Shown here in pieces: positions 42,321-50,906 of a stretch of 64,000 nt of DNA. The stretch covers positions 1-64,000 of the forward strand of contig OU015322.1 of NCBI GenBank assembly GCA_907163225.1. The letters are read 5' to 3'. This stretch comes from an uncultured Rhodocyclaceae bacterium (GTDB lineage Bacteria > Pseudomonadota > Gammaproteobacteria > Burkholderiales > Rhodocyclaceae). The notes below the pieces were generated by a model. That model did no database searches and was not told the origin of the DNA. It was given only the letters and a program-made list of their open reading frames with translations. How positions within the stretch are numbered: position 1 is the first letter of the stretch; each line of letters begins with the position of its first letter. The translations under genes were made by a program, and so were the position numbers.

Positions 42321-42749
42321 ATGCCGCGCATCAAGATCGAACTGCCCGAAACCTTCATTTTTTCGACCGAGATTCCGATTTACATCGGCCACATCAACTA
42401 CGGCCATCACCTCGACAACGCGCAGCTGATCTCGCTGGTGTCCGAGGCGAGGGTGCGGTTTTTCAAGTCGCTGGGTTACAGCGAACTGGATATCGAAGGC
42501 GTTGGCATCGTGGTTGCCGATGTCGCGGCGCAATACCGCTCGGAAGCATTTCATGGCGAAACGCTGGTCGTCGACATGGCGGCCAACGATTTCAACAAAT
42601 ACGGCTGCGACCTCGTCTGGCGCCTGAGCGACAAGGCCAGCGGGCGCGAAGTGGCGCGCGGCAAGCACGGCATCATATTCTTCGACTACGCGGCGCGCAA
42701 GGCAACGTCGGTGCCGCCGGCCTTGATGGTCAAGGTGGGCGCAGCGTGA
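42321..42749 (+). CDS. Hotdog-fold acyl-CoA thioesterase
   Basis: Protein of 142 residues of the 4HBT type: IPIYIGHINYGHHLDNAQLISLVSEARVRFF with the active-site region YGHHLDNA, and a central strand pattern GIVVADVAAQYRSEAFHGETLVVDM. Likely hydrolyses acyl-CoA or hydroxybenzoyl-CoA-like thioesters. It overlaps the radical SAM gene by GTGA. Confidence 0.85.
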   Translation: MPRIKIELPETFIFSTEIPIYIGHINYGHHLDNAQLISLVSEARVRFFKSLGYSELDIEGVGIVVADVAAQYRSEAFHGETLVVDMAANDFNKYGCDLVWRLSDKASGREVARGKHGIIFFDYAARKATSVPPALMVKVGAA

Positions 42750-43636
42750 TTCCCATCCGCTACGTCGAGCCGGTGTTTCGACCGCCCAGCGAGGCGGAAT
42801 CGCTGATCCTGCCGGTGACCGATGGCTGTTCGTGGAACAAATGCACGTTTTGCGAGATGTACACCGCGCCACAGAAAAAGTTTGTGGCGCGGAGCGAGGA
42901 CGAGGTGCTGGAGAGCATCCGCCTGACCGGGCAGCGCTACGGCAACGACGTTCGCCGCGTTTTTTTGGCCGATGGCGACGCGCTGGTACTGCCAACCCGG
43001 CGGCTGGTCGCCATTCTTGAGGCCATCCGCACGCACCTGCCGGCGGTGCGGCGAATTTCGTCGTATTGCCTGCCGCGCAACCTGCGCAAGAAGTCGCAGG
43101 CCGAAATCGACGAACTGGCAGCGGCTGGCCTGAAAATGGTCTATGTCGGCGCCGAATCGGGTGACGACCGGGTGCTGGCCGCCGTCGACAAGGGCGAAAC
43201 CTTCGATACCACCTGCGAGGCGCTCGACAAGCTGGGAGCGGCGGGCATCACGCGCTCGGTGATGATCCTCAATGGCCTGGGCGGCAAGGCGTTGTCGATG
43301 CAGCATGCCGAAAACTCGGCACGGCTGGCCAACGCGACACAGCCGGAATATCTGGCAACGCTGGTCGTCAGCTTTCCGCAGGGGGAAGAGCGCTTCCGGG
43401 CCGGCTTTCCCGGTTGGGAGCCGCTTGGCCAGCACGAACTGTTCGTCGAAATGGAGCGTTTCCTGTCCGGTCTGGATCTCAGGCGCACCGTATTCCGCAG
43501 CGACCATGCGTCAAACTGGCTGGTGCTCAAGGGGACGCTGGGCGCCGACAAGGAACGGCTGCTGGCGCAGGTTCGTCAGGCCATCGCGGCGCCCGAGGCG
43601 GCGCATTTACGGCCGGCCTGGGCGCGCGGACTCTAA
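42746..43636 (+). CDS. Radical SAM protein
   Basis: Protein of 296 residues. The GTG at 42746 overlaps the thioesterase stop and begins the homologous region (IPIRYVEPVFRPPSEAESLILPVTDG). The cluster motif is CSWNKCTFC in GCSWNKCTFCEMY. Then VFLADGDALVLPTRRL, SYCLPRNLRKKS and KMVYVGAESGDDRVLAAVDKG, as in uncharacterised Elp3/HemN-type proteins. Substrate unknown; coupling to a thioesterase is notable. Confidence 0.87.
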   Translation: MIPIRYVEPVFRPPSEAESLILPVTDGCSWNKCTFCEMYTAPQKKFVARSEDEVLESIRLTGQRYGNDVRRVFLADGDALVLPTRRLVAILEAIRTHLPAVRRISSYCLPRNLRKKSQAEIDELAAAGLKMVYVGAESGDDRVLAAVDKGETFDTTCEALDKLGAAGITRSVMILNGLGGKALSMQHAENSARLANATQPEYLATLVVSFPQGEERFRAGFPGWEPLGQHELFVEMERFLSGLDLRRTVFRSDHASNWLVLKGTLGADKERLLAQVRQAIAAPEAAHLRPAWARGL

Positions 43637-43643
43637 GACAGCC

Positions 43644-43685
43644 ATTTCAATTTTGGCCAAAATTTCCGGTTCACCGTGGGAATAG
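43644..43685 (+). repeat. Dispersed repeat, intergenic copy
   Basis: ATTTCAATTTTGGCCAAAAT followed by TTCCGGTTCACCGTGGGAAT. It lies between convergent radical SAM and MFS genes and has one change in the GGTTGACC core (GGTTCACC). Confidence 0.87.
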
Positions 43686-43686
43686 G

Positions 43687-44895
43687 CTAAACCGCCTTGC
43701 TGACGCGCAGGGCCGAAAAAATCGCCAGGGTTTGCAGAATGGCGATGCCGATCAGCACTTCACCGAAGCGGCGGCCGTCCATCAGCCCGCCAAACGCCAC
43801 TGGCGCCAAGGCCAGCCCGAGGTCGAGTCCGGAATAGACGAAGCCATAAACCCGGCCATAGGCCGATTTGCCAAAGCGTGCCGTGGCCGCCTTGCGCACC
43901 AGCAGGTCGCGCGAAGGGCCGGCTGTGCCGGTGCAAAAGCCGATGCCACCCATCAGCGGCAGGATGGCCCAGCCCGGCAAAATGCCGCTGGCGAGAAGGA
44001 CGGCAAGCATGGCCGCGATGCCCAGAGCGCCGGCAATCAAGGATTCATGGGCATTTTTCTGGGCAAGGAAACCGCCGAGAACAATCCCGAATGCACCACC
44101 GACCAGATACGTCGAGAGTGCCAGCGCGGCCGTCGTCAGCGACAAACCGTAGATGGCTTGCAAGATCGGGCTGGCGAAATTCTGGATGGCGCCGAAGGCC
44201 GAGGTGATGAGCAGGAAAAACAGGAAGCATAGCCAGACGGCGCGCGAGCCGAGAAAGGCAAAGGTGGATGTCTTTTCGCCTTCTGCATTGGCGGCGTGGT
44301 GCTCAATGTCTTCGCTGATCGCCTGCCGGCGCCAGAACAGCAAGGCGAGTGCAGCAACCGCCACCAGGCTGGCAGCGAGTGCCGCATTGCGCCAGCCGGC
44401 CACCGTCGCGATGCCGGTCATAAAAATTGGTGCGGCCGCCCAGCCGAGGTTGCCGGACAAGCCATGCACCGAAAATGCGTGTCCGAGGCGCGGCTGGGAT
44501 ACGCGGTGGTTGAGCACGGTGAAGTCGGCCGGGTGAAAGACGCTGTTACCCAGCCCGGCCAGCGCGGCGGTGGCGATCAGCATCGGGTAGCCGGTGGCGA
44601 AATGCAGCACGACACCGGCCATCGCGAAGCAGCTGATGCCGCCGCCGAGCACCCGCGCCGCGCCGAAACGATCAACGAGAAACCCAGCCATCGCCTGGCC
44701 GATGCCGGAAACAATGAAGAAGACGGTCATCGTCATGCCGATGCCGGTAAAAGTGAGCCCGAATTCCGGCATCAGCCACGGAAAAAGCGGCGGCAGCAGC
44801 AGGTGGAAAAAGTGTGAAACGCCATGCACGACGCCGATCAACGTGATCACTTCGATATCGCTGCGCTGGGGCGCGGGCAGGGTGGCGGTCGTCAT
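43687..44895 (-). CDS. MFS transporter
   Basis: Inner-membrane transporter of 402 residues with twelve predicted helices. Start MTTATLPAPQRSDIEVITLIGVVHGVSHFFHLLLPPLFP; then the first-half MFS motif GFLVDRFGAARVLGGG and VFHPADFTVLNHRVSQPRLGHAFSVHGLSGNLG, which resembles the fosmidomycin-resistance (Fsr)-like branch. Substrate unknown. Divergent from an AraC-type regulator that may control it. Confidence 0.87.
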   Translation of the reverse strand: MTTATLPAPQRSDIEVITLIGVVHGVSHFFHLLLPPLFPWLMPEFGLTFTGIGMTMTVFFIVSGIGQAMAGFLVDRFGAARVLGGGISCFAMAGVVLHFATGYPMLIATAALAGLGNSVFHPADFTVLNHRVSQPRLGHAFSVHGLSGNLGWAAAPIFMTGIATVAGWRNAALAASLVAVAALALLFWRRQAISEDIEHHAANAEGEKTSTFAFLGSRAVWLCFLFFLLITSAFGAIQNFASPILQAIYGLSLTTAALALSTYLVGGAFGIVLGGFLAQKNAHESLIAGALGIAAMLAVLLASGILPGWAILPLMGGIGFCTGTAGPSRDLLVRKAATARFGKSAYGRVYGFVYSGLDLGLALAPVAFGGLMDGRRFGEVLIGIAILQTLAIFSALRVSKAV

Positions 44896-44982
44896 GGAAA
44901 TGTCCGAGTAAAGCGCTAAGGTTTGAAGTCTAGCTTCGCGACCCATTGACCGTGATGCGATATTCGGACAAAAATTATCGCA

Positions 44983-45804
44983 ATGCAGACAGACCTCTCC
45001 TTCGACGCCATACCCCGCCGCGCCCCGACCGCCGAGTTGCCGATGACGGTGAACCTGCGTTGTCCGCCGGCCGATGTTTATGTGCCGCCGCATCGCCACG
45101 ACTGGGCGCAACTGGCCTACCCGCTGCGCGGCGGCATCCGGATTTCGGCGGCCGGCATGACCTGGCTGGTGCCCGCCTTGCGTGCCGTGTGGATTCCGCC
45201 ACATATCGAGCACGATCTGCTCATGCTTGGCGAAGTCGAGTTCCGCACCGTTTATATCGCCCCCGAAGTGGCCCCGCTGCCGCTCGATGCCTGCTCGGTG
45301 ATCGAGGTTTCCGACCTCATGCGGGCGCTGTTCGAGGCGCTGAGCGAGGCTGACGGCGACGGCCAGGAGGCGTCGCAGCGCCAGCGTCAGGTGACGGCAT
45401 TGCTACTCACCGAAATCCGCCGCGCGCCGCCGCTCTCACTTGGACTACCGATGCCGAACGACCGGCGCCTGCAAGCCTTGTGTCAGGCGCTGATCGACGA
45501 TCCCGCCTCCGCGCTCTCGCTGGCCGATTGGGCGGCCCGCGTCGGCGCCAGCGAGCGGACGCTGGCCCGGCTGTTCGTCAGCGAACTCAAATTGAGCTTC
45601 GGCGCCTGGCGCCAGCAATTGCGCCTGGCCCGGGCGCTCGACCTGATCGGGCGCGGCCGCCCGTACGGCGAAGTCGCGGCGGAACTGGGCTACGCCAGCC
45701 AGGCCGCCTTCTCGGCCATGTTCAAGCGCGCCTTCGGCGTGCCGCCGGGGCGCTTCATGCAGGAACGCAGTACGCCGCCCGCTGGCGAGTTGCATGACGA
45801 CTGA
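44983..45804 (+). CDS. AraC family transcriptional regulator (cupin type)
   Basis: Regulator of 273 residues: N-terminal cupin sensing domain (VPPHRHDWAQLAYPLRGGIRISAAG, with RAVWIPPHIEHDLLM) and two C-terminal HTH motifs (LSLADWAARVGASERTLARLFVSE, and YGEVAAELGYASQAAFSAMFKRAFGVPPGRF). It starts 87 bases from the divergent MFS gene and is its likely regulator. Confidence 0.92.
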   Translation: MQTDLSFDAIPRRAPTAELPMTVNLRCPPADVYVPPHRHDWAQLAYPLRGGIRISAAGMTWLVPALRAVWIPPHIEHDLLMLGEVEFRTVYIAPEVAPLPLDACSVIEVSDLMRALFEALSEADGDGQEASQRQRQVTALLLTEIRRAPPLSLGLPMPNDRRLQALCQALIDDPASALSLADWAARVGASERTLARLFVSELKLSFGAWRQQLRLARALDLIGRGRPYGEVAAELGYASQAAFSAMFKRAFGVPPGRFMQERSTPPAGELHDD

Positions 45805-45878
45805 CGAGGGAAGGCTCCAGCCTGAAACTGTCGGCATGTGGCGGACACGGCTACACTTCGCCTTTTGCTGACGGATGC

Positions 45879-46451
45879 ATGACGATGGAACGCTGCCCCT
45901 GGTGCGAAGGATTCGACCTCTACCGCGAGTACCACGACACCGAATGGGGCCTGCCGCTACGCGACGACCGCGCCCTGTTCGAATTGCTGATCCTCGAAGG
46001 CGCCCAGGCCGGCTTGTCCTGGGCCACCGTGCTCAAGAAGCGGGGACACTACCGGCAGGTATTCGACAACTTCGACCCTCACAAGATCGCCCGCTACGAC
46101 GAACAAAAAGTCGCCGCCCTGCTGGCCGACCCCGGCATCATCCGCAACCGCGCCAAGATCGCCGCGACCATCCAGAACGCCAATGCCTATTTGGCGCTGA
46201 CCGCTGGCGGGCAAACGTTCAGTGATTTCCTGTGGTCCTTCGTTGGCGGGACGCCGGTGCAAAACGCCCGGTCATCGCTGGCCGAAGTCCCCGCCAAAAC
46301 CTCGCAATCCGACGCCCTGAGCAAAGCCCTGACCCGCGCCGGTTTCAAGTTCGTCGGCTCGACGATTTGCTATGCCTTCATGCAGGCAACGGGGATGGTC
46401 AATGACCATCTGGTCAGTTGCCCGCGATACGAGGAAGTGCTGGGGCGCTGA
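45879..46451 (+). CDS. tag: DNA-3-methyladenine glycosylase I
   Basis: Base-excision repair enzyme, 190 residues. Seen: CPWC and YHDTEWGLPLRDDRALFELLILEGAQAGLSWATVLKKR near the N-terminus, a middle RNRAKIAATIQNA, and the C-terminal GFKFVGSTICYAFMQATGMVNDHLVSCPRY with the zinc-binding Cys/His set. Length is normal. A start two codons later is possible. Confidence 0.96.
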   Translation: MTMERCPWCEGFDLYREYHDTEWGLPLRDDRALFELLILEGAQAGLSWATVLKKRGHYRQVFDNFDPHKIARYDEQKVAALLADPGIIRNRAKIAATIQNANAYLALTAGGQTFSDFLWSFVGGTPVQNARSSLAEVPAKTSQSDALSKALTRAGFKFVGSTICYAFMQATGMVNDHLVSCPRYEEVLGR

Positions 46452-46528
46452 TTTCTGCGACGCTCATCGCAGCTGCGCATGCTGCTGTCGGTGCCAACTC
46501 CATCTGATTCCCGAACTGCCCAGAAGCG

Positions 46529-46551
46529 CGGTTTTCCCGCCGGGAAAACCG
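46529..46551. repeat. Palindrome upstream of ycaO
   Basis: CGGTTTTCCCG, one base, then the exact complement CGGGAAAACCG. It lies between tag and ycaO, 46 bases before the ycaO start. It may be an operator or a weak terminator without a T run. Confidence 0.6.
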
Positions 46552-46597
46552 GATAATGGCGGCCAATTCGTTTTGAACGCTATTTTGGAAGCCTCGC

Positions 46598-48793
46598 ATG
46601 GAAATCAAGGTCAACTTTCTCGACAAGCTTCGTCTTGAAGCCAAGTTCGACGACTTCACGGTCATCGCCGACCAGCCCATCCGCTACAAAGGCGACGGTT
46701 CGGCGCCGGGGCCGTTCGATTACTTCCTGGCTTCATCGGCCCTGTGTGCGGCCTACTTTGTGAAGCTGTACTGCGACACGCGCAACATCCCGACGGAGAA
46801 CATCCGGCTGTCGCAGAACAATATTGTCGATCCGGAAAACCGCTACCAGCAGATTTTCAAGATACAGGTCGAGTTGCCGGCGGACATTTCGGACAAGGAC
46901 CGGCAGGGTATCTTGCGTTCCATCGACCGGTGCACGGTCAAGAAGGTCGTGCAAACCGGGCCCGAGTTCGTGATCGAGGAAGTAGAAAATCTGGATGCCG
47001 ATGCGCAGGCCCTGCTGACGCTGAATCCCGATTCGCAAACCAGTACCTACATCGCCGGCAAGGACCTGCCGCTGGAGCAGACCATCGCCAACATGTCGAG
47101 GGTTTTGGCCGACCTGGGCATCAAGATCGAGATCGCTTCGTGGCGCAATCTGGTGCCCAACGTCTGGTCATTGCACATCCGCGATGCGCATTCGCCGATG
47201 TGCTTTACCAACGGCAAGGGCGCGACCAAAGAAAGCGCGCTGGCCTCGGCGCTGGGCGAGTACATCGAGCGGGCGAGCTGCAATCACTTCTACAACGACC
47301 AGTTCTGGGGCGAAGACATCGCCAACGCGGCCTTCGTGCATTACCCGAATGAACGGTGGTTCAAGCCGGGGAAGAAGGATGCGCTGCCGAAGGGGCTGCT
47401 CGATGAATACTGCCTGGGAATTTACAACCCCGATGGTGAGCTGCGCGCCTCGCACCTCTACGACACCAACTCCGGCAATACCGAACGCGGCATCTGCACG
47501 CTGCCCTATGTCCGCCAGTCGGACGGCGAGGTGGTGTATTTCCCGACCAACCTGATCGACAACCTGTTCCTCAGTAACGGCATGAGCGCCGGCAATACGC
47601 TGGCTGAAGCGCAGGTGCAGTGCCTGTCGGAAATCTTCGAGCGGGCGGTCAAGCGCGAAATCATTGAAGGCGAAATTGCTCTGCCCGATGTGCCGCAGGA
47701 AGTGCTGGCGAAATATTCCGGCATTCTGGCCGGCATCGAGGAACTGGAAAAGCAGGGCTTCCCGGTGCTGGTCAAGGATGCGTCGCTGGGCGGCGAATTT
47801 CCGGTGATGTGCGTGACCCTGATGAACCCGCGCACCGGCGGTGTGTTTGCCTCCTTCGGCGCACACCCCAGCCTGGAGGTGGCGCTCGAACGCAGTCTGA
47901 CGGAGTTGCTGCAGGGCCGCAGTTTTGAAGGCTTGAACGATTTGCCCCGGCCAACTTTTGAAAGCAACGCTGTCACCGAGCCGAATAATTTCGTCGAACA
48001 CTTCATTGACTCCAGCGGCGTGGTGTCGTGGCGCTTTTTCAGCGCCAAGGCCGATTACGAATTCGTCGAATGGGATTTCTCCGGCCACGGCGAAAACTCC
48101 AATGCCGACGAAGCCGCCGCCCTGTTCGGCATCCTCGAAGACATGGGCAAGGAAGCGTACATGGCGGTCTACGACCAGCTAGGCGCTACCGCCTGCCGCA
48201 TCCTGGTGCCGGGGTATTCGGAAATCTATCCGCTGGAAGACTTGATCTGGGATAACACCAACAAGGCGCTAGCCTTCCGTGCCGATATTTTGAACCTGCA
48301 CAGTCTGGACGATGCCAGCCTGGAAGCGCTGCTAGAGCGGCTGGAAGACAGTGAACTCGATGATTACACGGACATCATCACCCTGATCGGCATCGAATTT
48401 GACGAAAACACCGCCTGGGGGCAGCTGACGATTCTCGAATTGAAGCTGCTGATCAATCTTGCCTTGCAGCAATTCGAAGCGGCCAAGGAGCAGGTGGAAA
48501 CTTACCTGCAATACAACGAGAACACGGTCGAGCGCGGACTGTTTTATCAGGCCTTGAACGTGGTGCTTGAGGTGCTGCTGGATGGCGATCTGGAACTAGC
48601 CGATTACGAGGTCAATTTTCGCCGGATGTTTGGCAACCCGCAGATGGATGCGGTGCTGGGCTCAGTGGACGGCAGCGTGCGCTTTTTCGGCCTGACGGCA
48701 ACGAGCATGCAACTGGAAGGGCTCGACCGGCACCAGCGCCTGATCGACAGCTACAAAAAACTGCACGTGGCGCGGGCCAATTCTGCGCGGTAA
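46598..48793 (+). CDS. ycaO: OsmC domain-YcaO domain fusion protein
   Basis: Protein of 731 residues. Residues 1-140 are OsmC/Ohr-like (YKGDGSAPGPFDYFLASSALCAAYFVKLYC, TVKKVVQTGPEFVIE). The rest is YcaO: ATP-binding glutamates in KESALASALGEYIERASC and NTLAEAQVQCLSEIFERAVKRE, and a helical C-terminal TPR-like part. E. coli YcaO lacks the OsmC part and is about 586 residues. It is linked in E. coli to ribosomal protein S12 methylthiolation; YcaO domains activate amide oxygens with ATP. No RiPP precursor gene is visible nearby. Confidence 0.92.
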   Translation: MEIKVNFLDKLRLEAKFDDFTVIADQPIRYKGDGSAPGPFDYFLASSALCAAYFVKLYCDTRNIPTENIRLSQNNIVDPENRYQQIFKIQVELPADISDKDRQGILRSIDRCTVKKVVQTGPEFVIEEVENLDADAQALLTLNPDSQTSTYIAGKDLPLEQTIANMSRVLADLGIKIEIASWRNLVPNVWSLHIRDAHSPMCFTNGKGATKESALASALGEYIERASCNHFYNDQFWGEDIANAAFVHYPNERWFKPGKKDALPKGLLDEYCLGIYNPDGELRASHLYDTNSGNTERGICTLPYVRQSDGEVVYFPTNLIDNLFLSNGMSAGNTLAEAQVQCLSEIFERAVKREIIEGEIALPDVPQEVLAKYSGILAGIEELEKQGFPVLVKDASLGGEFPVMCVTLMNPRTGGVFASFGAHPSLEVALERSLTELLQGRSFEGLNDLPRPTFESNAVTEPNNFVEHFIDSSGVVSWRFFSAKADYEFVEWDFSGHGENSNADEAAALFGILEDMGKEAYMAVYDQLGATACRILVPGYSEIYPLEDLIWDNTNKALAFRADILNLHSLDDASLEALLERLEDSELDDYTDIITLIGIEFDENTAWGQLTILELKLLINLALQQFEAAKEQVETYLQYNENTVERGLFYQALNVVLEVLLDGDLELADYEVNFRRMFGNPQMDAVLGSVDGSVRFFGLTATSMQLEGLDRHQRLIDSYKKLHVARANSAR

Positions 48794-48845
48794 GCCAAGA
48801 TCTGCCCCGGCCGGGGGGCAGTCATGGGGCAAACCTCGGCCGCTC

Positions 48846-49244
48846 TTACGCCCCATCCTTCTCCAGCTTCAGGGATGCCGAGTTGATGCAGTAGCGTAGC
48901 CCGGTCGGCGCCGGGCCATCCTCGAAAACGTGGCCGAGATGGGCGCCGCAGTCGTGGCAGGTGACTTCAGTGCGGATCATGCCGACGCTGCGGTCGACGT
49001 GTTCGTCGATCAGTTTTTCATCGTTCGGTGTGTGAAAGCTCGGCCAGCCGCAGCCGGAATCGAACTTGGCTTCGGAACGGAACAGCGGTGCGCCGCAGCA
49101 GATGCAGCGGTAGGTGCCGTCGTCGTGGGTGTCCCAATACTGGCCAGTGAAGGCGCGTTCGGTGCCTTTCTGGCGGGTGACGCGGTACTGGGTTTCGTCG
49201 AGCTGGCTGCGCCATTCGGCGTCGGATTTTTCGATTTTCGGCAT
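48846..49244 (-). CDS. msrB: Peptide-methionine (R)-S-oxide reductase
   Basis: Repairs methionine-R-sulfoxide in proteins. The 132-residue protein has two zinc-binding pairs (CICC and CHDC), the fold motifs [28 protein letters not shown] and [12 protein letters not shown], and the catalytic Cys in RYCINSASL. There is no signal peptide, so it is cytosolic. It ends 52 bases after ycaO, convergent to it. Confidence 0.96.
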   Translation of the reverse strand: MPKIEKSDAEWRSQLDETQYRVTRQKGTERAFTGQYWDTHDDGTYRCICCGAPLFRSEAKFDSGCGWPSFHTPNDEKLIDEHVDRSVGMIRTEVTCHDCGAHLGHVFEDGPAPTGLRYCINSASLKLEKDGA

Positions 49245-49303
49245 GGTGTTTTCCTTGGCTGGCCTGCTTGGAGTGGCGGGGCAGCAAATAATTCCGCTGA
49301 TGG

Positions 49304-50257
49304 TCAGGCTGGCTGGCTTTGGCGCAACTGCGCTACGTCGCGCCCCGGCGGGGTACCGAACATGCGGCGGTATTCACGGTTGAATTGCGAGGGGCTTTCG
49401 TAGCCGACGTGGTGGGCGGCCGAAGCGGCGTCTGCATCGCTGACCAGCATCAGGCGGCGGGCCTCATGCAGGCGCATCTGCTTTTGATATTGCAGTGGCG
49501 TCATGGCCGTCAGTGCCTTGAAATGGTGGTGCAGCGAGGATTTGCTCATATTCGACAGGCTGGCCAGTCGGTCGATGCTGATCGGCTGGTCGAGGTTGGT
49601 TTTCAGCCAGTCGATGGCGCGCACGATCTGGTGGCTGTGGCTGCCAGCCGCCGCCGCCTGCCGCAGGCGCGATCCGAGCGGGCTGGTGAGCAGGCGGTAG
49701 AGCAGTTCGCGCTCGATGATCGGGGCGAGCACAGCGATGTCGGCCGGCGTATCGAGCAAGCGGGCGAGGCGCAGGGCGGCGCCCTGAATGTCGGCGCTGA
49801 TGGTGCCGACGGCAATACCACGGTCAACGGCATCCAGGGCCCGATTCTTGGGAATGGCCGCCGACAGTTCGTTGATTTTCAGCGGGTCGAGAATCAGCCC
49901 CAGCCCGAGGTAAGGCTCACTGGCCGAGGCGCAGGTGATGCGTGAGAACATCGGCAGGTCGACCGACGAAATCAGGCAATGCTGGCAATCGTAGTCATAG
50001 ACCTCATCGCCCACCGTGATGCGCTTGGCGCCCTGAACCATCATGGCGAAAACCGAGGCCATGATGGCGCAGGTCGGCGCATCGGTGGTCGAGCCGCGAA
50101 ACAGGCGCAGGCCGGGGATCACTGTCTCAACTGCACCGTCATCCGGGCAATGGCGCTGGAGAATCCCGGTCAGCTCCTCGCGCTGGCGAATCAAGGCGGC
50201 ATTTTCCATGGTGCTGGAATCATTTTGGCGAGGCGGGGTCAGAGCGGCAGTATCCAT
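49304..50257 (-). CDS. AraC family regulator of the molybdenum hydroxylase operon
   Basis: Regulator of 317 residues with an AraC_N-type sensing domain ([49 protein letters not shown]) and C-terminal HTH pair ([38 protein letters not shown], and [22 protein letters not shown]). Relatives often respond to aldehydes. ATG at 50257 is chosen; a start at 50210 is also possible. It is divergent from iorA (179 bases), which suggests control of that operon. Confidence 0.9.
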   Translation of the reverse strand: MDTAALTPPRQNDSSTMENAALIRQREELTGILQRHCPDDGAVETVIPGLRLFRGSTTDAPTCAIMASVFAMMVQGAKRITVGDEVYDYDCQHCLISSVDLPMFSRITCASASEPYLGLGLILDPLKINELSAAIPKNRALDAVDRGIAVGTISADIQGAALRLARLLDTPADIAVLAPIIERELLYRLLTSPLGSRLRQAAAAGSHSHQIVRAIDWLKTNLDQPISIDRLASLSNMSKSSLHHHFKALTAMTPLQYQKQMRLHEARRLMLVSDADAASAAHHVGYESPSQFNREYRRMFGTPPGRDVAQLRQSQPA

Positions 50258-50436
50258 GGCTGACAGCGTAGCGGTTTTGTTTGCGTCCGACGAGAGGCGA
50301 TAGAGCGTTTTTGGAGGATCAGGCAATAAGTCTGCACGATTGGGTTATCGCTTGCCGCTTCGTATCGCCCACACTGTTTGCACAAACAGCGATCACACGA
50401 TTGACCGCTGACCCCATTCCGACGAGGAGCTTGCAG

Positions 50437-50895
50437 ATGATCAAACTGACTATTAACGGCAAGGCACATCAGGTCGATGTCGCACCCGACACGCCGTTGC
50501 TTTGGGCCCTGCGCGACACGCTCCAGATGACCGGCACGAAATATGGCTGCGGCCAGGCGCTGTGCGGCGCCTGTACGGTGCACGTCGAAGGCAGCCCGGT
50601 GCGCGCCTGCATGACGCCGGTGTCGGCCGTGGCCGGGCGCAAGATCACGACCATCGAAGCCATCGACACCCAGCGTGTCGGCAAGGCCGTGCAGGAAGCC
50701 TGGCGCAAGCTCGATGTCGTCCAGTGCGGCTACTGCCAGTCCGGCCAGATCATGAGCGCCGTCGCGCTGCTCAGCCAGAACCGCAAGCCGACGGATGCCG
50801 ACATCGACAACGCCATGTCCGGCAACCTCTGCCGCTGCGCGACCTACGTGCGCGTCCGCGCTGCCATCCACGAAGCCGCCAAAGAACTGGCCTGA
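50437..50895 (+). CDS. iorA: Two 2Fe-2S subunit of a molybdenum hydroxylase (IorA-like)
   Basis: Small electron-transfer subunit, 152 residues. The plant-type cluster is held by Cys38, 43, 46 and 58 (CGQALCGAC), the second by Cys97, 100, 132 and 134 ([18 protein letters not shown]). GAGGAG lies upstream of the ATG. It has no FAD subunit beside it, which fits the isoquinoline 1-oxidoreductase/aldehyde-dehydrogenase branch that passes electrons to cytochromes or quinones. The actual substrate is unknown. Confidence 0.94.
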   Translation: MIKLTINGKAHQVDVAPDTPLLWALRDTLQMTGTKYGCGQALCGACTVHVEGSPVRACMTPVSAVAGRKITTIEAIDTQRVGKAVQEAWRKLDVVQCGYCQSGQIMSAVALLSQNRKPTDADIDNAMSGNLCRCATYVRVRAAIHEAAKELA

Positions 50896-50906
50896 GGAGA
50901 ATCAGC

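Noticed and set aside
43414-44232. 272-residue + strand frame over the radical SAM end and the MFS gene
   Set aside because: It crosses a real gene end and the antisense of the MFS gene; no domain.
48802-48821. GC-rich hairpin between ycaO and msrB as a terminator
   Set aside because: The stem is plausible but there is no T run on either strand; too weak to list.
49815-49845. CCACGGTCAACGGC in the AraC gene as a repeat copy
   Set aside because: Only about twelve bases match and both arms are missing.
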